Source: Bin87 sp965262485
Lineage (GTDB): Bacteria; Chloroflexota; Dehalococcoidia; Lucifugimonadales; UBA3495
Assembly (NCBI GenBank): GCA_965262485.1
Contig: OZ253540.1
Coordinates: 868,001-932,000 of the forward strand
Reading direction: 5' to 3'
DNA: 64,000 nucleotides
How positions within the stretch are numbered: the stretch's first letter is position 1; the number at the start of each line of letters is the position of its first letter. The notes beneath the pieces were generated by a model. The model saw only the letters and a list, made by a program, of their open reading frames with translations, was not told the DNA's origin and ran no database searches. The position numbers and the translations under genes were made by a program. This document shows positions 8,257 through 16,566 of the stretch, one piece after another.

Positions 8257-9945
8257 CTAGGATGAGGACTGGACTTCGGCCAGGCGGGCGGGCCGGGGCA
8301 TCTCGTCGGGGTCGGTGGGAATCTCAATGATACTGGGCCCGTCCACCGCCAGCGCCTGGGTGAATGCCTCCGCAATGTCCTCGGGGCGGTCAACATAAAA
8401 CCCGGCGCCTCCGAACAATTCGGCATATTTGTCAAACCGGGGGTTGATGGTGTCCGCGCCCACGTAGCGCTCGTTGAATGCGTATTTTTGATAAGCCTTT
8501 TCCGACCCCCAGCAATCGTTGTTCATCACAATGGAAATGTTTTTGAGACCGTACCTTACGGCAGTCTCAAATTCCTGGGCGTTGAACAAAAAGCCGCCGT
8601 CTCCATTGAAGTTGACCACCGGACGGTTGGGAGCGGCGAAGTTGGCTCCAATGGAAGCCGGGAAGCTGAAGCCAAGCCCTCCCAGATCCAGCGCCATGAT
8701 CAAACTGCGCGGCTGGTAGTAATTGAGGCGATCCTGCCCGAAGTTGGGCGCCAGGCCGGCGTCCAGCGCGATTATGGCGTCTCGGGGCATTACCTTCCGC
8801 AACTCGGCGTAAACGCGTTGGGGTTTGATGTAGTCGCCGGTCAATTCGCCCTCGGCAGCCAGGCGTGAAGCGCGGGCGGCGTTCCAGGCGGCAACCCGGC
8901 TGATCCAGTCGGCATCGGGACGCAATTCGCCGTCTGCCACGATGCTGTTGATTTCTTCAACCACCGCGCCCACGTCGCCCTCAACACCGACCGCTATCGG
9001 ATAGATGCGGCCGATTTCTTTGGGATCGATTTCGATGTGAACGATCCGGGCGTCGGCGGATATGAAGCGATGGTCAAAGAACGTAGTCGATTGGCCCAGG
9101 CGGGTCCCGGCGGCGATGATCACGTCGGCGTGGCGCACCGCGTCGATGGCCTCGTCAGCGCCCAGTCGCCCCAGGTGGCCCAGGTAGTTGGGGTGGTCGT
9201 TCGGCACCGCGTCGGCCCGCCCGTAGGAAGTTACGATGGGGGCGCCGGTCAGCTCCGCCAGGCGAGTGACGGCTGCGTCGGCCAGGCTCCACTCCACGCC
9301 GCCACCCGCCACAATCACCGGCCGCTGGGCCGACATAATCTCCCGGGCGGCCGCTTCAACCTGCTGCCTGTCTCCCCTGGAATGCGCCTGTCCGGTGCGG
9401 TAGGCGGAGGGGGCCAGAATGTCCAGATCGATCTCGGCGCCCGGCAACAGGTCCCGCGGGATGTCCACCAGTACCGGCCCCATTTTGCCGGATGTCGCTA
9501 TGCGGAAGGCCTGACGCAGGGCATCGGGCAGGCGCTCGACCTTGTTGATCGCAAAACTGGCCTTGGTGATCGGCTCGAACAGGGCAACCTGGTCAAATTC
9601 CTGCGTGGAATCCAGGTTCTGGTGATCGCGGGAAGCTGAGGGCGCCAGAACCACCACCGGAGAATGGGATACGTAGGCAGAGGCTATCCCGTAGGTGAGG
9701 TTCAACACGCCAGGGCCGTTGGTTACTAGGCAGACCGACGGCTCACCGGAAATACGGCTGTACCCGTCGGCCATCAGCGCCGCGCCCTGTTCGTGGCGCA
9801 CGCCGATAAATTCCATGTCGTTTCGGTCATACAGCGGATCCAGAATGTCCAAAAATGAAGAGCCAACAATACCGAAAATCTTGCTGACTCCTTCCTGCTG
9901 CAACAGTTCGATAACCGCTGCGCCGGCCTTCATGCGCTGGGCCAT
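8257..9945 (-). CDS. Acetolactate synthase-like TPP-dependent enzyme
   Basis: 562 residues with the complete three-domain layout of the acetolactate synthase/oxalyl-CoA decarboxylase superfamily. The N-terminal pyrimidine-binding domain carries the catalytic Glu in RHEQGAALMADGYSR (E52), the middle domain has VIVAGGGVEWS, and the C-terminal domain has the diphosphate motif starting at GDGGFLFNAQE and ending near MNND. The enzyme would decarboxylate or ligate a 2-oxoacid or oxalyl-type substrate in the cytoplasm. No small regulatory subunit gene is adjacent, so a catabolic carboligase or decarboxylase is more likely than branched-chain amino acid synthesis. ATG 9945 has TAGGAGTG upstream. Two more TPP paralogues occur in this window (33.5 and 62 kb). 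Confidence 0.88.
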   Translation of the reverse strand: MAQRMKAGAAVIELLQQEGVSKIFGIVGSSFLDILDPLYDRNDMEFIGVRHEQGAALMADGYSRISGEPSVCLVTNGPGVLNLTYGIASAYVSHSPVVVLAPSASRDHQNLDSTQEFDQVALFEPITKASFAINKVERLPDALRQAFRIATSGKMGPVLVDIPRDLLPGAEIDLDILAPSAYRTGQAHSRGDRQQVEAAAREIMSAQRPVIVAGGGVEWSLADAAVTRLAELTGAPIVTSYGRADAVPNDHPNYLGHLGRLGADEAIDAVRHADVIIAAGTRLGQSTTFFDHRFISADARIVHIEIDPKEIGRIYPIAVGVEGDVGAVVEEINSIVADGELRPDADWISRVAAWNAARASRLAAEGELTGDYIKPQRVYAELRKVMPRDAIIALDAGLAPNFGQDRLNYYQPRSLIMALDLGGLGFSFPASIGANFAAPNRPVVNFNGDGGFLFNAQEFETAVRYGLKNISIVMNNDCWGSEKAYQKYAFNERYVGADTINPRFDKYAELFGGAGFYVDRPEDIAEAFTQALAVDGPSIIEIPTDPDEMPRPARLAEVQSSS

Positions 9946-10109
9946 TTTCGTACACTCCTACGGTATTGAGAAATCGTGGCAAGTGTATCATACGGCAGCG
10001 ACTGGTCGCAGTTGCAGCCGCGTTCACCCCGGCGCATCGTGAGAGGCTCTGACTCCACATTCGACGTCCGACGCTTGCCACGATAACCGAAATTCACCAG
10101 AATGCTACA

Positions 10110-10493
10110 ATGGAAACGAATGATGACAGCCGGCCGGCATGGCGATTTGTTGACGGGTCAGTATCGGTCAGCACGAGTATGTTGGTCGCAGTTGCCCTTA
10201 ATAATTGTGCTTTTTGCGAAAAACTGCCTGTTCTGGGATTCCTCACAGAGCTGACCAGCCGGGAAGATGGGACGATAATAGTAGCTGCATTGTTGCTGTT
10301 CCCCACTACTGTTGCACTTTACGGAGGTTTCAAAATGTTCTTTGCTGCAAAAGAAGCGATTGAAAAGAAAGCCAGAGAGCGCGGGCGCAGAGAGGAGCGC
10401 GAGCGCATCAGCAAAGTGCTGGAGCAGCAGGGTGTACCGCTGACTCCGGAACTCGTTAGAGCCCTGTCCGGCGAACCCGATGAACGCTCCTGA
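10110..10493 (+). CDS. Small membrane protein with charged coiled-coil tail, function unknown
   Basis: Up to 127 residues. There is a hydrophobic segment at about 24-33, a clear transmembrane segment at about residues 53-75 (IIVAALLLFPTTVALYGG), then a strongly charged helix (about 84-105, rich in Arg, Glu and Lys) likely to form a coiled coil on the cytoplasmic side. I recognise no family. The start is uncertain: the ATG at 10110 overlaps a good -10 box (TGCTACAAT, 10103-10111), so translation may begin further in, for example at the ATG at 10179. Convergent neighbours are absent; it lies downstream of and divergent from the TPP enzyme. Confidence 0.55.
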   Translation: METNDDSRPAWRFVDGSVSVSTSMLVAVALNNCAFCEKLPVLGFLTELTSREDGTIIVAALLLFPTTVALYGGFKMFFAAKEAIEKKARERGRREERERISKVLEQQGVPLTPELVRALSGEPDERS

Positions 10494-10557
10494 TTCTCAA
10501 ATTGGCCCCTAATTTGGTTTATCCGCACCGTGTGTAACAGTGAAAGATTTAGAGTAA

Positions 10558-10833
10558 ATGACCGAGATTGAGCTGCTCCAAAACTACCGAAGCGGTGATC
10601 GACGAGATATGTCGTCGCGACGTGGTTATAACTCGCAACAACCCAATTGGCCCTTTCACTTTGTGATTGCAGTGGCGTTCAATGACAACTATTCCATACG
10701 CTTCGCAGTGAAGATACCGTACGAAACAGTATGTAAATTGGCTCGGAAGACCGTCAATGGCCCCGCTCTGCGGCTAACGGACCAAATTCTCGAAGAGCCT
10801 GGCGTTAAGAACGTCCGGAAGTTTCTCGTCTGA
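10558..10833 (+). CDS. Hypothetical protein, possibly a fragment
   Basis: A 91-residue ORF starting at ATG with no clear ribosome-binding site, 64 bases after the membrane protein gene. The central part, HFVIAVAFNDNYSIRFAVKI, alternates hydrophobic residues as in a beta sheet and is followed by an amphipathic helix. The composition looks protein-like and the local GC content is lower than in the neighbours. I do not recognise the family. It may be the remaining C-terminal part of a larger protein, as it sits just before a tandem repeat and an inverted-repeat element. Confidence 0.4.
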   Translation: MTEIELLQNYRSGDRRDMSSRRGYNSQQPNWPFHFVIAVAFNDNYSIRFAVKIPYETVCKLARKTVNGPALRLTDQILEEPGVKNVRKFLV

Positions 10834-10861
10834 ACGACGCAAGCATCGAAGCGCTGAATCA

Positions 10862-10896
10862 TCCATCCCGTTCATCCCGTTCATCCCGTTCATCCC
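10862..10896 (+). repeat. Four-unit 9-bp tandem repeat (TTCATCCCG)
   Basis: Three TTCATCCCG-like units and one near copy at the start (TCCATCCCG) run head to tail, ending within the left tip of the inverted-repeat element at 10896. The array does not look coding; its period of nine suggests simple slippage. It fills part of the intergenic stretch before porGD. Confidence 0.75.
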
Positions 10897-11017
10897 AGGG
10901 CCTTTTCAAAGTCCTCCGAGCTCCGCTCATGGTGAGCTTGTCGAACCATCGGCGACCGTCCTTCGACAGGCTCAGGACGAGTGGGTGTTTATTTTCCACA
11001 ACATTGAAATGGCCCTG
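10896..11017. repeat. Inverted-repeat element, family A, copy 1
   Basis: The tips CAGGGCCTTTTCAAAGT (10896-10912) and ACATTGAAATGGCCCTG (11001-11017) are imperfect inverse complements. The core contains GGTGAGCTTGTCGAACCAT and CTTCGACAGGCTCAGGACGA. Near-identical copies lie at 24204-24346 and 51567-51688. No coding potential. It ends 40 bases before the porGD promoter. Confidence 0.8.
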
Positions 11018-11056
11018 CGTCCATCCATGGTAAATAACGCCCTCCCTCTCATCCCG

Positions 11057-11065
11057 TGCTATAAT
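11057..11065 (+). promoter_or_regulatory. Extended -10 promoter of the por operon
   Basis: TGCTATAAT, a consensus -10 box with an upstream TG, lies 27 bases before the porGD start codon. No good -35 is visible, which is usual for extended -10 promoters. The same TGCTAT core recurs before many genes in this window. Confidence 0.6.
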
Positions 11066-11092
11066 GCGGCATCAAAAATTAGGAGGCCTCCC

Positions 11093-12259
11093 ATGAGCAC
11101 AGTGGCAGTGGAGGTGGTGTACCGGGGTATATTCCAAAAGACCCTGGCTCGGAATATTGTCCGCAGCATTGTTTTTGCCGCGCGTAAAGAGGGAAAGATT
11201 GGCACGGCATTTGGACGCTATGGTGACTCACCAGAGCGCAACGGAATACCGGCGAAGCAATTTGCGGTGGTGGCCGATAGCCCCGAAGAGCTGGAAGAAA
11301 ACCTCACGGTATACGAGGCTCGGGAGGTGGACGTTACCATCAACGTTGATGACACGATGTGCAAGGGCGTCGAATCGTGGGCCTGGTATGGATTGCAGCC
11401 CATCAACGCACTGACCAAGGCTGGCGGCACCCTGATCGTAACTTCTCGCCAGGAAGCCGACGCGCTCATCGAGGATATCCACCAGAAGGATACCGCCTAC
11501 AACCTGGCAATCATCCCGGCGAGCACCAGCTATTCGGGTTTGTGGGTTTATAAAGACGACCACACCGATGCCCGCATACTCGGCGCCCTCGCCAAGGTAT
11601 GTCCCGACCTGGTGAGCCTGGAATCCATGGTTGCGGCCATCGACGACCAGGGTTGGGGAGATCTCAAGCAAATTTCCGCCCGCAACAGCTTCGACCGCAC
11701 CACCTTCCGTCCGGTAGAACCCGGCGAAGGAAGCGACGACACGCCGTTCAGTTTCGACCTTCCCGGCTGGAAATCCATGGAAGAAGGTTTGGTAATTCGT
11801 GGAATCGAAGAAGGCGGCGGTTTCCGCGGCGGCAGCGAAGGTTACCAGCCCATCCGCAACTCGGTGTTCAAGAAATTCAGCACCCGCGCCATGCGCCCGG
11901 TCATCAATTTCGACACCTGCATCAAATGCACGCTGTGCTGGTTGCAGTGTCCCGATACCTGCTTCGACGTTACTCCCGAGGGCCTCTACGACGCCAATAT
12001 GGAAGCGTGCTGCGGTTGCGCGGTCTGCGAAGCCGTTTGTCCGGTTCCCGACTGTGTTGTGATGGTAAACGAAGCCGAATTCAACGATAACAACAGCCAG
12101 TACGAGCACTGGACCCAGGACAAGGACGGCTATCACAAGTGGATGGCCGAGCTGATCGAAGTTCAGAGGACCAAAGACGCCGACCGCAGCCACGGCTATC
12201 ACAGCCCCGGCAAGTACGAAACGGAGTCTGAGGTTGCGCTCACCGGAGACGATGACTAA
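11093..12259 (+). CDS. porGD: 2-oxoacid:ferredoxin oxidoreductase, fused gamma and delta (ferredoxin) subunits
   Basis: 388 residues. About residues 1-200 form the gamma-type oxidoreductase domain (GIFQKTLARNIVRSIVFAAR, then VDVTINVDD). About residues 270-330 form a two-cluster ferredoxin: CIKCTLCWLQCP and CCGCAVCEAVCP each give CxxCxxCxxxC for a 4Fe-4S centre. Separate porG and porD genes are the more usual arrangement. The product would take electrons from the TPP-bearing beta subunit during oxidation of pyruvate or another 2-oxoacid and pass them to ferredoxin. The start is fixed by AGGAGG just upstream of ATG 11093. The stop overlaps the porA start, so subunits are translationally coupled. 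Confidence 0.9.
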   Translation: MSTVAVEVVYRGIFQKTLARNIVRSIVFAARKEGKIGTAFGRYGDSPERNGIPAKQFAVVADSPEELEENLTVYEAREVDVTINVDDTMCKGVESWAWYGLQPINALTKAGGTLIVTSRQEADALIEDIHQKDTAYNLAIIPASTSYSGLWVYKDDHTDARILGALAKVCPDLVSLESMVAAIDDQGWGDLKQISARNSFDRTTFRPVEPGEGSDDTPFSFDLPGWKSMEEGLVIRGIEEGGGFRGGSEGYQPIRNSVFKKFSTRAMRPVINFDTCIKCTLCWLQCPDTCFDVTPEGLYDANMEACCGCAVCEAVCPVPDCVVMVNEAEFNDNNSQYEHWTQDKDGYHKWMAELIEVQRTKDADRSHGYHSPGKYETESEVALTGDDD

Positions 12260-13476
12260 TGGCGACGCAAGAAATGCAACAAACCGAGCGCGAAGAGCTC
12301 ATCAGCGGCAGCGAAGCCATTGCCATTGCGTGTTCCCTGGCTGATGTTGACGTCATCACCGCATATCCAATTCGCCCCTACGACACGGTTATGCAGTACG
12401 TGTCGAAACTCAAGGCCGACGGCGTTTTCGACTGCGACTTCATCGTGGCCGAAAGCGAACATTCCCAGTTCGAAATCGTCAAACACGCCTCTGCCGTGGG
12501 CGCCCGCACATTCTGCGGCTCCAGTGGTGTGGGCTGGTTCTACGCCTTTGAAGCCATAACCGTTACCGCCGGCTTGCGATTGCCCGTGGTCGCAATGGTT
12601 GGCAACCGGGCATTGGACGATCCCGGCGCTTTCGGCGTTGAGCATAACGACGCTCTGGCCGTGCGCGACCTCGGTTGGCTGCTCTACTGGGTGGCCACGG
12701 CGCAAGAGGCTATGGACATCGCACTGATGGCCTGGCGCATCGCCGAAGACTCCAGGGTGTTCCTGCCCATGGCCATTTCCTGCGACGGTTCGTTCCTGAC
12801 GCACTCCCAGGCCATCGTCAACGTGCCGACCCAGGAGCAGGTTGACCGCTATTTGCCCCAATACGACCGCGGGCGACTGCAGCTGCATCCGGACAACCCC
12901 ATCACCATAGCTCCTCAGGTTAACGAGGACTGGCTGATGGAAATCCGCCGGCAAACGGACGACGCAATGCGGCGTTCCAGCGATGTCATCAGGGAAGCCT
13001 ACGACGAGTTCAAGCAGCTTTTCGGACGCGGCGACGATAGCCCATTCATCGACGAATACATGACCGAAGACGCCGACATTGTCCTGGTGGGAATGGGTAC
13101 GCTGGCATCGCCGGCGCGAGTCGCCGTGCGGCGGATGCGCGAGCAGGGCAAGAAAGTTGGCTTCCTGCGGATCAAGTTTTTCCGCCCCTTCGCCACCGAA
13201 GAGGTGCGCGAGGCGCTCAGCCATTGCAAGGCGGTAGGGGTGGTGGATCGAGATTACTCATACGGTTCGCCATCGTTCGGTGGCGTGCTGTTCAACGAAA
13301 TCCGATCAGCTTTGTACACCCTGGACAATCGCCCGCTGGTGCAGAGTTTTGTGGCTGGCTTGGGTGGGCGCGAAGTCCTCGTGCGCGACGTTGAAGAGAT
13401 GACGGGCATGGTTCAGGATTCAATCGACTCAGGCAAAGTTAAGGAAGAAAACACCTGGATTGGTGTTCGGGAATAG
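12259..13476 (+). CDS. porA: 2-oxoacid:ferredoxin oxidoreductase alpha subunit
   Basis: 405 residues with the pyrimidine-binding PorA domain (GSEAIAIACSLADVDVITAYPIRP at the N-terminus, about residues 17-40, and the SEHSQ stretch near residue 75) and the C-terminal transketolase-like domain (VLVGMGTLASPARVAVRRMR, near residue 275). Members supply the catalytic Glu and CoA-binding region for oxidative decarboxylation of pyruvate or related 2-oxoacids. The length is close to typical stand-alone alpha subunits. It overlaps porGD by one base and ends 10 bases before porB, so the three genes form one operon. Which 2-oxoacid is used cannot be decided here. Confidence 0.92.
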   Translation: MATQEMQQTEREELISGSEAIAIACSLADVDVITAYPIRPYDTVMQYVSKLKADGVFDCDFIVAESEHSQFEIVKHASAVGARTFCGSSGVGWFYAFEAITVTAGLRLPVVAMVGNRALDDPGAFGVEHNDALAVRDLGWLLYWVATAQEAMDIALMAWRIAEDSRVFLPMAISCDGSFLTHSQAIVNVPTQEQVDRYLPQYDRGRLQLHPDNPITIAPQVNEDWLMEIRRQTDDAMRRSSDVIREAYDEFKQLFGRGDDSPFIDEYMTEDADIVLVGMGTLASPARVAVRRMREQGKKVGFLRIKFFRPFATEEVREALSHCKAVGVVDRDYSYGSPSFGGVLFNEIRSALYTLDNRPLVQSFVAGLGGREVLVRDVEEMTGMVQDSIDSGKVKEENTWIGVRE

Positions 13477-13486
13477 GAGGGCCGTA

Positions 13487-14485
13487 ATGACAACCATGAT
13501 GCAAGACCTCCCCCAGGTTAGGGGAGTCAAACAAATACCGCTCTACGAGGGATTCACGTCCGGTCATCGCACCTGCCAGGGCTGTGAATCAGCGCTCGTG
13601 ATGCGTCTGATGATCAAGGCCGCCGGCCCTCGCACCATAGTGGTGGGCAGCACCGGCTGCATGTATGTGGCCAACACCACCTACTACAGCACGCCGTGGG
13701 TTGTGCCGTGGATGCATACCCAGCTGGGTTCCAGCGGTTCCGCCGCTACTGGCACCGCGGCCGGCCTGGCGTCGCTGATGCGCAAGGGCAAGATGACTGA
13801 AGAACCCATCAACGTCATCGCGTTCTGCGGCGACGGCGGCGGCGTGGATATGGGCCTGTCGGCCATTTCGGCAGCCCTCCAGCACGACGAGTATAACCTG
13901 CTCATCCTGTGCTACGACAACGAATCCTACGCCAACACCGATATCCAGGTGTCGGGTTCCAGTCCGTGGGGCGCCAATTCCACGTTCTCTCCCCCTGGCA
14001 AGGTTCATCGGATCATGAACAAACGCTGGAAGAAGAACACGGTGCCAATGCTGGCAGCCGGTCACCCCGACGTCCGTTACGTAGCCACTGCTTGCGGTTC
14101 CTACGGCCCGGACTTCACCAACAAGATCCGGCGGGCCCTCACCATTGGCGGCCCGACGTTTATCCACAGCATCGACCCTTGCCCCAAGGGTTGGGACTAC
14201 GACCCCAAGTATTCTCATGAACTGGGGATGCTGGCGGTCGAAACCGGTATCTGGGTCCAGTACGAAATCGCCGACGGGGAACTCATCCTCAATGGCCCGT
14301 CCCGCGCCATCGCCCGTGGTATTCGCCGACGGAAGCCGGTTACCGAATATTTGCAGCGACAGGGACGATTCGCTCACTTGATCGAAGAAGACCTGCAATA
14401 CTTCCAGGATCGCATCGATGAGTCCTGGGAGAAATGGTGGATTCCCGGCATCGTGCCCTTTGGCCCTGCCGACTCGGGCGCCTAG
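13487..14485 (+). CDS. porB: 2-oxoacid:ferredoxin oxidoreductase beta subunit (TPP-binding)
   Basis: 332 residues. CQGC at 30-33, a further Cys in STGCMYV and one in DPCPKGW near residue 225 are the ligands of the beta-subunit 4Fe-4S cluster. The TPP diphosphate motif runs from GDGGGVDMG near residue 115 to DNESYANT about 30 residues later. It catalyses decarboxylation of the 2-oxoacid and electron transfer to the ferredoxin part of PorGD. The start is the ATG at 13487: GGAGGG overlaps the porA stop at ideal distance, while the upstream GTG frame lacks a site. Last gene of the operon; a hairpin follows at 14537. Confidence 0.92.
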   Translation: MTTMMQDLPQVRGVKQIPLYEGFTSGHRTCQGCESALVMRLMIKAAGPRTIVVGSTGCMYVANTTYYSTPWVVPWMHTQLGSSGSAATGTAAGLASLMRKGKMTEEPINVIAFCGDGGGVDMGLSAISAALQHDEYNLLILCYDNESYANTDIQVSGSSPWGANSTFSPPGKVHRIMNKRWKKNTVPMLAAGHPDVRYVATACGSYGPDFTNKIRRALTIGGPTFIHSIDPCPKGWDYDPKYSHELGMLAVETGIWVQYEIADGELILNGPSRAIARGIRRRKPVTEYLQRQGRFAHLIEEDLQYFQDRIDESWEKWWIPGIVPFGPADSGA

Positions 14486-14536
14486 CTTACCCCAGTCGTG
14501 GCGTGTCCGGAACGCCGCATCAGGCAGACTCCTATC

Positions 14537-14564
14537 GACGCCGAGGTGTTAACACTTCGGCGTC
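14537..14564 (+). terminator. Hairpin after porB, probable operon end
   Basis: GACGCCGAGGTGT pairs with ACACTTCGGCGTC around TA (one G-T pair). The stem is strong, but no U run follows, so it could be a weak terminator or an RNA-stabilising 3' stem. It is located 51 bases after the porB stop. Confidence 0.45.
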
Positions 14565-14603
14565 AGTGTCTAACACTTCAGGCAATCCAGCCGGCAAGTT
14601 GCG

Positions 14604-14631
14604 TTGACCGGGTGATGGGTTGTGCTAAACT
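14604..14631 (+). promoter_or_regulatory. Sigma70-like promoter for the 14665 gene
   Basis: TTGACC (14604-14609), a 16-base spacer ending in TGC, and TAAACT (14626-14631) form a recognisable -35/extended -10 promoter, 33 bases before the start codon of the next gene, which also has a TGAGGT ribosome-binding site. Confidence 0.6.
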
Positions 14632-14664
14632 GGCGGCTCAACCAGCCGAATTTGAGGTTCCCGC

Positions 14665-15138
14665 ATGGTAAAAATCGCCCTGACGCTTGAAGGCGAAACC
14701 GATGAAGTCATCGCTGCCATACGGCAGCTTGCAGTTGGTGATAGTGTGCCGGCAGCAATCGGCGGAAATGTTGCCGCGGCAACGCCGGGTGCACTCCCAA
14801 CGCAAGACGGAACACCCGACCCGCCAGCGCCCCAGGAAGACTGGACTCCCGATCATGTGCGCGCGTTCTGGGAGTTTCTGGCATCCGACGCGAAGGACAT
14901 ATACCGAAAAGTAGCGCGAGCCAATGGTTACGCGTTGCCGCGCCAGTCTTTACTGACCGACATGGGGTTGTCGATCCGCCAGTTGTCAGGACGCTTGTCT
15001 TCTCAGGGCCATGCGGTACGGCGGATTCGCCAATCGCGCCACGTCACTTTGCCCCACCCGATGGCATTTGATCCGCAATCACAGGAATACAAAATGTTGC
15101 CGGATGTTGCCGACCCACTGGTTAAACTCGGCCTGTGA
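14665..15138 (+). CDS. Conserved-looking hypothetical protein with possible helix-turn-helix region
   Basis: 157 residues. The first 30 (VKIALTLEGETDEVIAAIRQ) form a small alpha/beta unit; a Pro/Gly/Ala-rich linker follows at about 31-58. The second half, from WTPDHVRAFWEFLASDAKD on, is helical and includes GLSIRQLSGRLSSQGHAVRR, a pattern I have seen in small wHTH-like proteins, so DNA binding is possible but unproven. It has its own promoter and ribosome-binding site and lies 66 bases before the hydroxyacid oxidase gene. No function can be assigned. Confidence 0.6.
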   Translation: MVKIALTLEGETDEVIAAIRQLAVGDSVPAAIGGNVAAATPGALPTQDGTPDPPAPQEDWTPDHVRAFWEFLASDAKDIYRKVARANGYALPRQSLLTDMGLSIRQLSGRLSSQGHAVRRIRQSRHVTLPHPMAFDPQSQEYKMLPDVADPLVKLGL

Positions 15139-15204
15139 AGAAATATTACGATATCTTGTAACATCTCCAGCAAACACATTCGGTAACGCAAAAGGAGGTG
15201 GTCA

Positions 15205-16326
15205 ATGCGACTTGACCCAATCAATCTATACGACTATGAGGCAAGGGCTAAGCAAATCCTGCCGCACAACAACTGGGAGTTCATTGAGGCCGGCTCAATG
15301 GACGAAATCACCACGGCGCGTAACCGCTCGGCTTTCGAAGCGCTGACCTTGCGTCCTCGCTTTATGCGGGATACGACCGAGCGGAAAGTTGCTACTGCTG
15401 TCCTGGGACAGGATATTAGTTTCCCCGTCATGATTTCTCCCACCGGCGGTCACGGCAATGCTCATCCGGATGCCGAGTGCGCCACCGCTCGCGGCGCCGG
15501 AATGTCCAACACGCTGATGATGTGCAGCACCTCGTCCAATTGCAGCCTGGAGGAAATCGCCGAGGCGGGCACTGGCCCGTTGTGGTTCCAGCTCTATCAC
15601 CGTGGCTACGATTTGACCGAAAACCTGGTGAAACGGGCCGAGGCCGCCGGTTTCCGAGCCATTGTGCTAACCGTCGACACGCCGGCTCCCAGCCCCAAAG
15701 AGCGCGACGTTCGGAATCGCTACCAGCGGCCCGGAGAATTGGGCAACTTCCGAGAGCAGCAGGACCAGTTGTCACAGGTCAGCGGAACCGACGAGTCGCC
15801 GACTTGGGAAATGCCCCAGTCTCCGCCGCTTACCTGGCAGGAACTCGACTGGCTGCGCAGCCTGACCGACCTGCCCATAGTTTTGAAAGGCATCCGCGTC
15901 GCCGAAGACGCTCGGCTGGCGGTTGAACACGGAGCGAACGGCATCCTGGTTTCAACCCACGGCGGGCGCCAACTGGACAGCACCATGTCCAGCATCGAAA
16001 TGGTTCCCGAGATCAAGGCTGTGGTTGGCGACAGGGCGGAAATCTACGTGGATTCCGGGGTTCGCCGCGGTAGCGACGTGTTGAAAGCCCTGGCGCTGGG
16101 CGCCACCGCGGTTGCCGTGGGTCGCCCGTTGTACTGGGGATTGGCCGTCAACGGCGCTGAGGGCGTCCATCACATGTTGGAACTCCTGCGCGAGGAATTC
16201 AATCGTGCGATGGCGTACTGCGGACAAAACAGCGTTGACGAACTGGAAGATCGTTTGTTGAACATCCCGCGCGAGTGGGGCCCGTTCCGCACCGAGAACG
16301 ACATCGCTGAACACCTGCCCTTCTAG
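15205..16326 (+). CDS. FMN-dependent alpha-hydroxy acid oxidase/dehydrogenase
   Basis: 373 residues of the LldD/glycolate oxidase TIM-barrel family. Visible are the N-terminal NNWEFIEAGSMDEITTARNR, the substrate-loop WFQLYHRG near residue 130, the conserved Lys in LPIVLKGI (about residue 231) and the catalytic His with its Gly-rich partner in VSTHGGRQLDS (about residue 252), then the phosphate-binding DSGVRRGSDVLKALALGA. It oxidises lactate, glycolate or a similar 2-hydroxyacid to the 2-oxoacid. AAGGAGGTGG upstream fixes the start. Placed near the por genes, it could supply their 2-oxoacid. The stop TAG is part of the CTAG where a repeat element begins. Confidence 0.9.
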   Translation: MRLDPINLYDYEARAKQILPHNNWEFIEAGSMDEITTARNRSAFEALTLRPRFMRDTTERKVATAVLGQDISFPVMISPTGGHGNAHPDAECATARGAGMSNTLMMCSTSSNCSLEEIAEAGTGPLWFQLYHRGYDLTENLVKRAEAAGFRAIVLTVDTPAPSPKERDVRNRYQRPGELGNFREQQDQLSQVSGTDESPTWEMPQSPPLTWQELDWLRSLTDLPIVLKGIRVAEDARLAVEHGANGILVSTHGGRQLDSTMSSIEMVPEIKAVVGDRAEIYVDSGVRRGSDVLKALALGATAVAVGRPLYWGLAVNGAEGVHHMLELLREEFNRAMAYCGQNSVDELEDRLLNIPREWGPFRTENDIAEHLPF

Positions 16327-16459
16327 AGCCTGTTGACATTTCACGTCATTCCGGCGAAAGCCGGAATCCAGGCGTTTTGGAAAGCAGACATCGTTCACAT
16401 TCAGGGTACTCTGGATTCCCGCTTTCGCGGGAATGACGGTATTTGTCAACAGAACCTAG
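16323..16459. repeat. MITE-like inverted-repeat element at the stop codon of the hydroxyacid oxidase
   Basis: CTAG occurs at 16323-16326 and again at 16456-16459. Between them lie tips CTGTTGACA (16330-16338) and TGTCAACAG (16444-16452), and nested palindromes GTCATTCCGGCGAAAGCCGG and its partner on the right arm (16411-16436). The left CTAG contains the TAG stop of the upstream gene. A four-base CTAG duplication fits the YTAR targets of the IS5 group. No ORF inside; mobility by a transposase in trans is inferred. Confidence 0.75.
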
Positions 16460-16485
16460 CCTTCTACCCCCGGGTTACATAACAG

Positions 16486-16520
16486 ACCGCCGCCGAGCCA
16501 ATGGTCCGGCGGCGGTTTTT
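16486..16520 (+). terminator. Rho-independent terminator
   Basis: ACCGCCGCCG (16486-16495) pairs with CGGCGGCGGT (16507-16516) and is followed by TTTT, so RNA from the plus strand ends here. It probably serves the hydroxyacid oxidase gene, with the repeat element in between being read through. Confidence 0.8.
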
Positions 16521-16566
16521 CGTGGCCCACGGTTTTTATGCTGGGGATGTGGCGCGATTGGCGACG

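Noticed and set aside
10120..10253. 43-codon ORF starting at the ATG at 10120, at leaderless distance from the TACAAT box
   Set aside because: It ends quickly and has no protein-like pattern; the overlapping frame contains the TM segment and charged helix.
11228..13224. Two long minus-strand ORFs (324 and 322 residues) opposite porGD and porA
   Set aside because: Both lie fully inside conserved por genes, have His/Gly-rich shadow composition and no ribosome-binding site.
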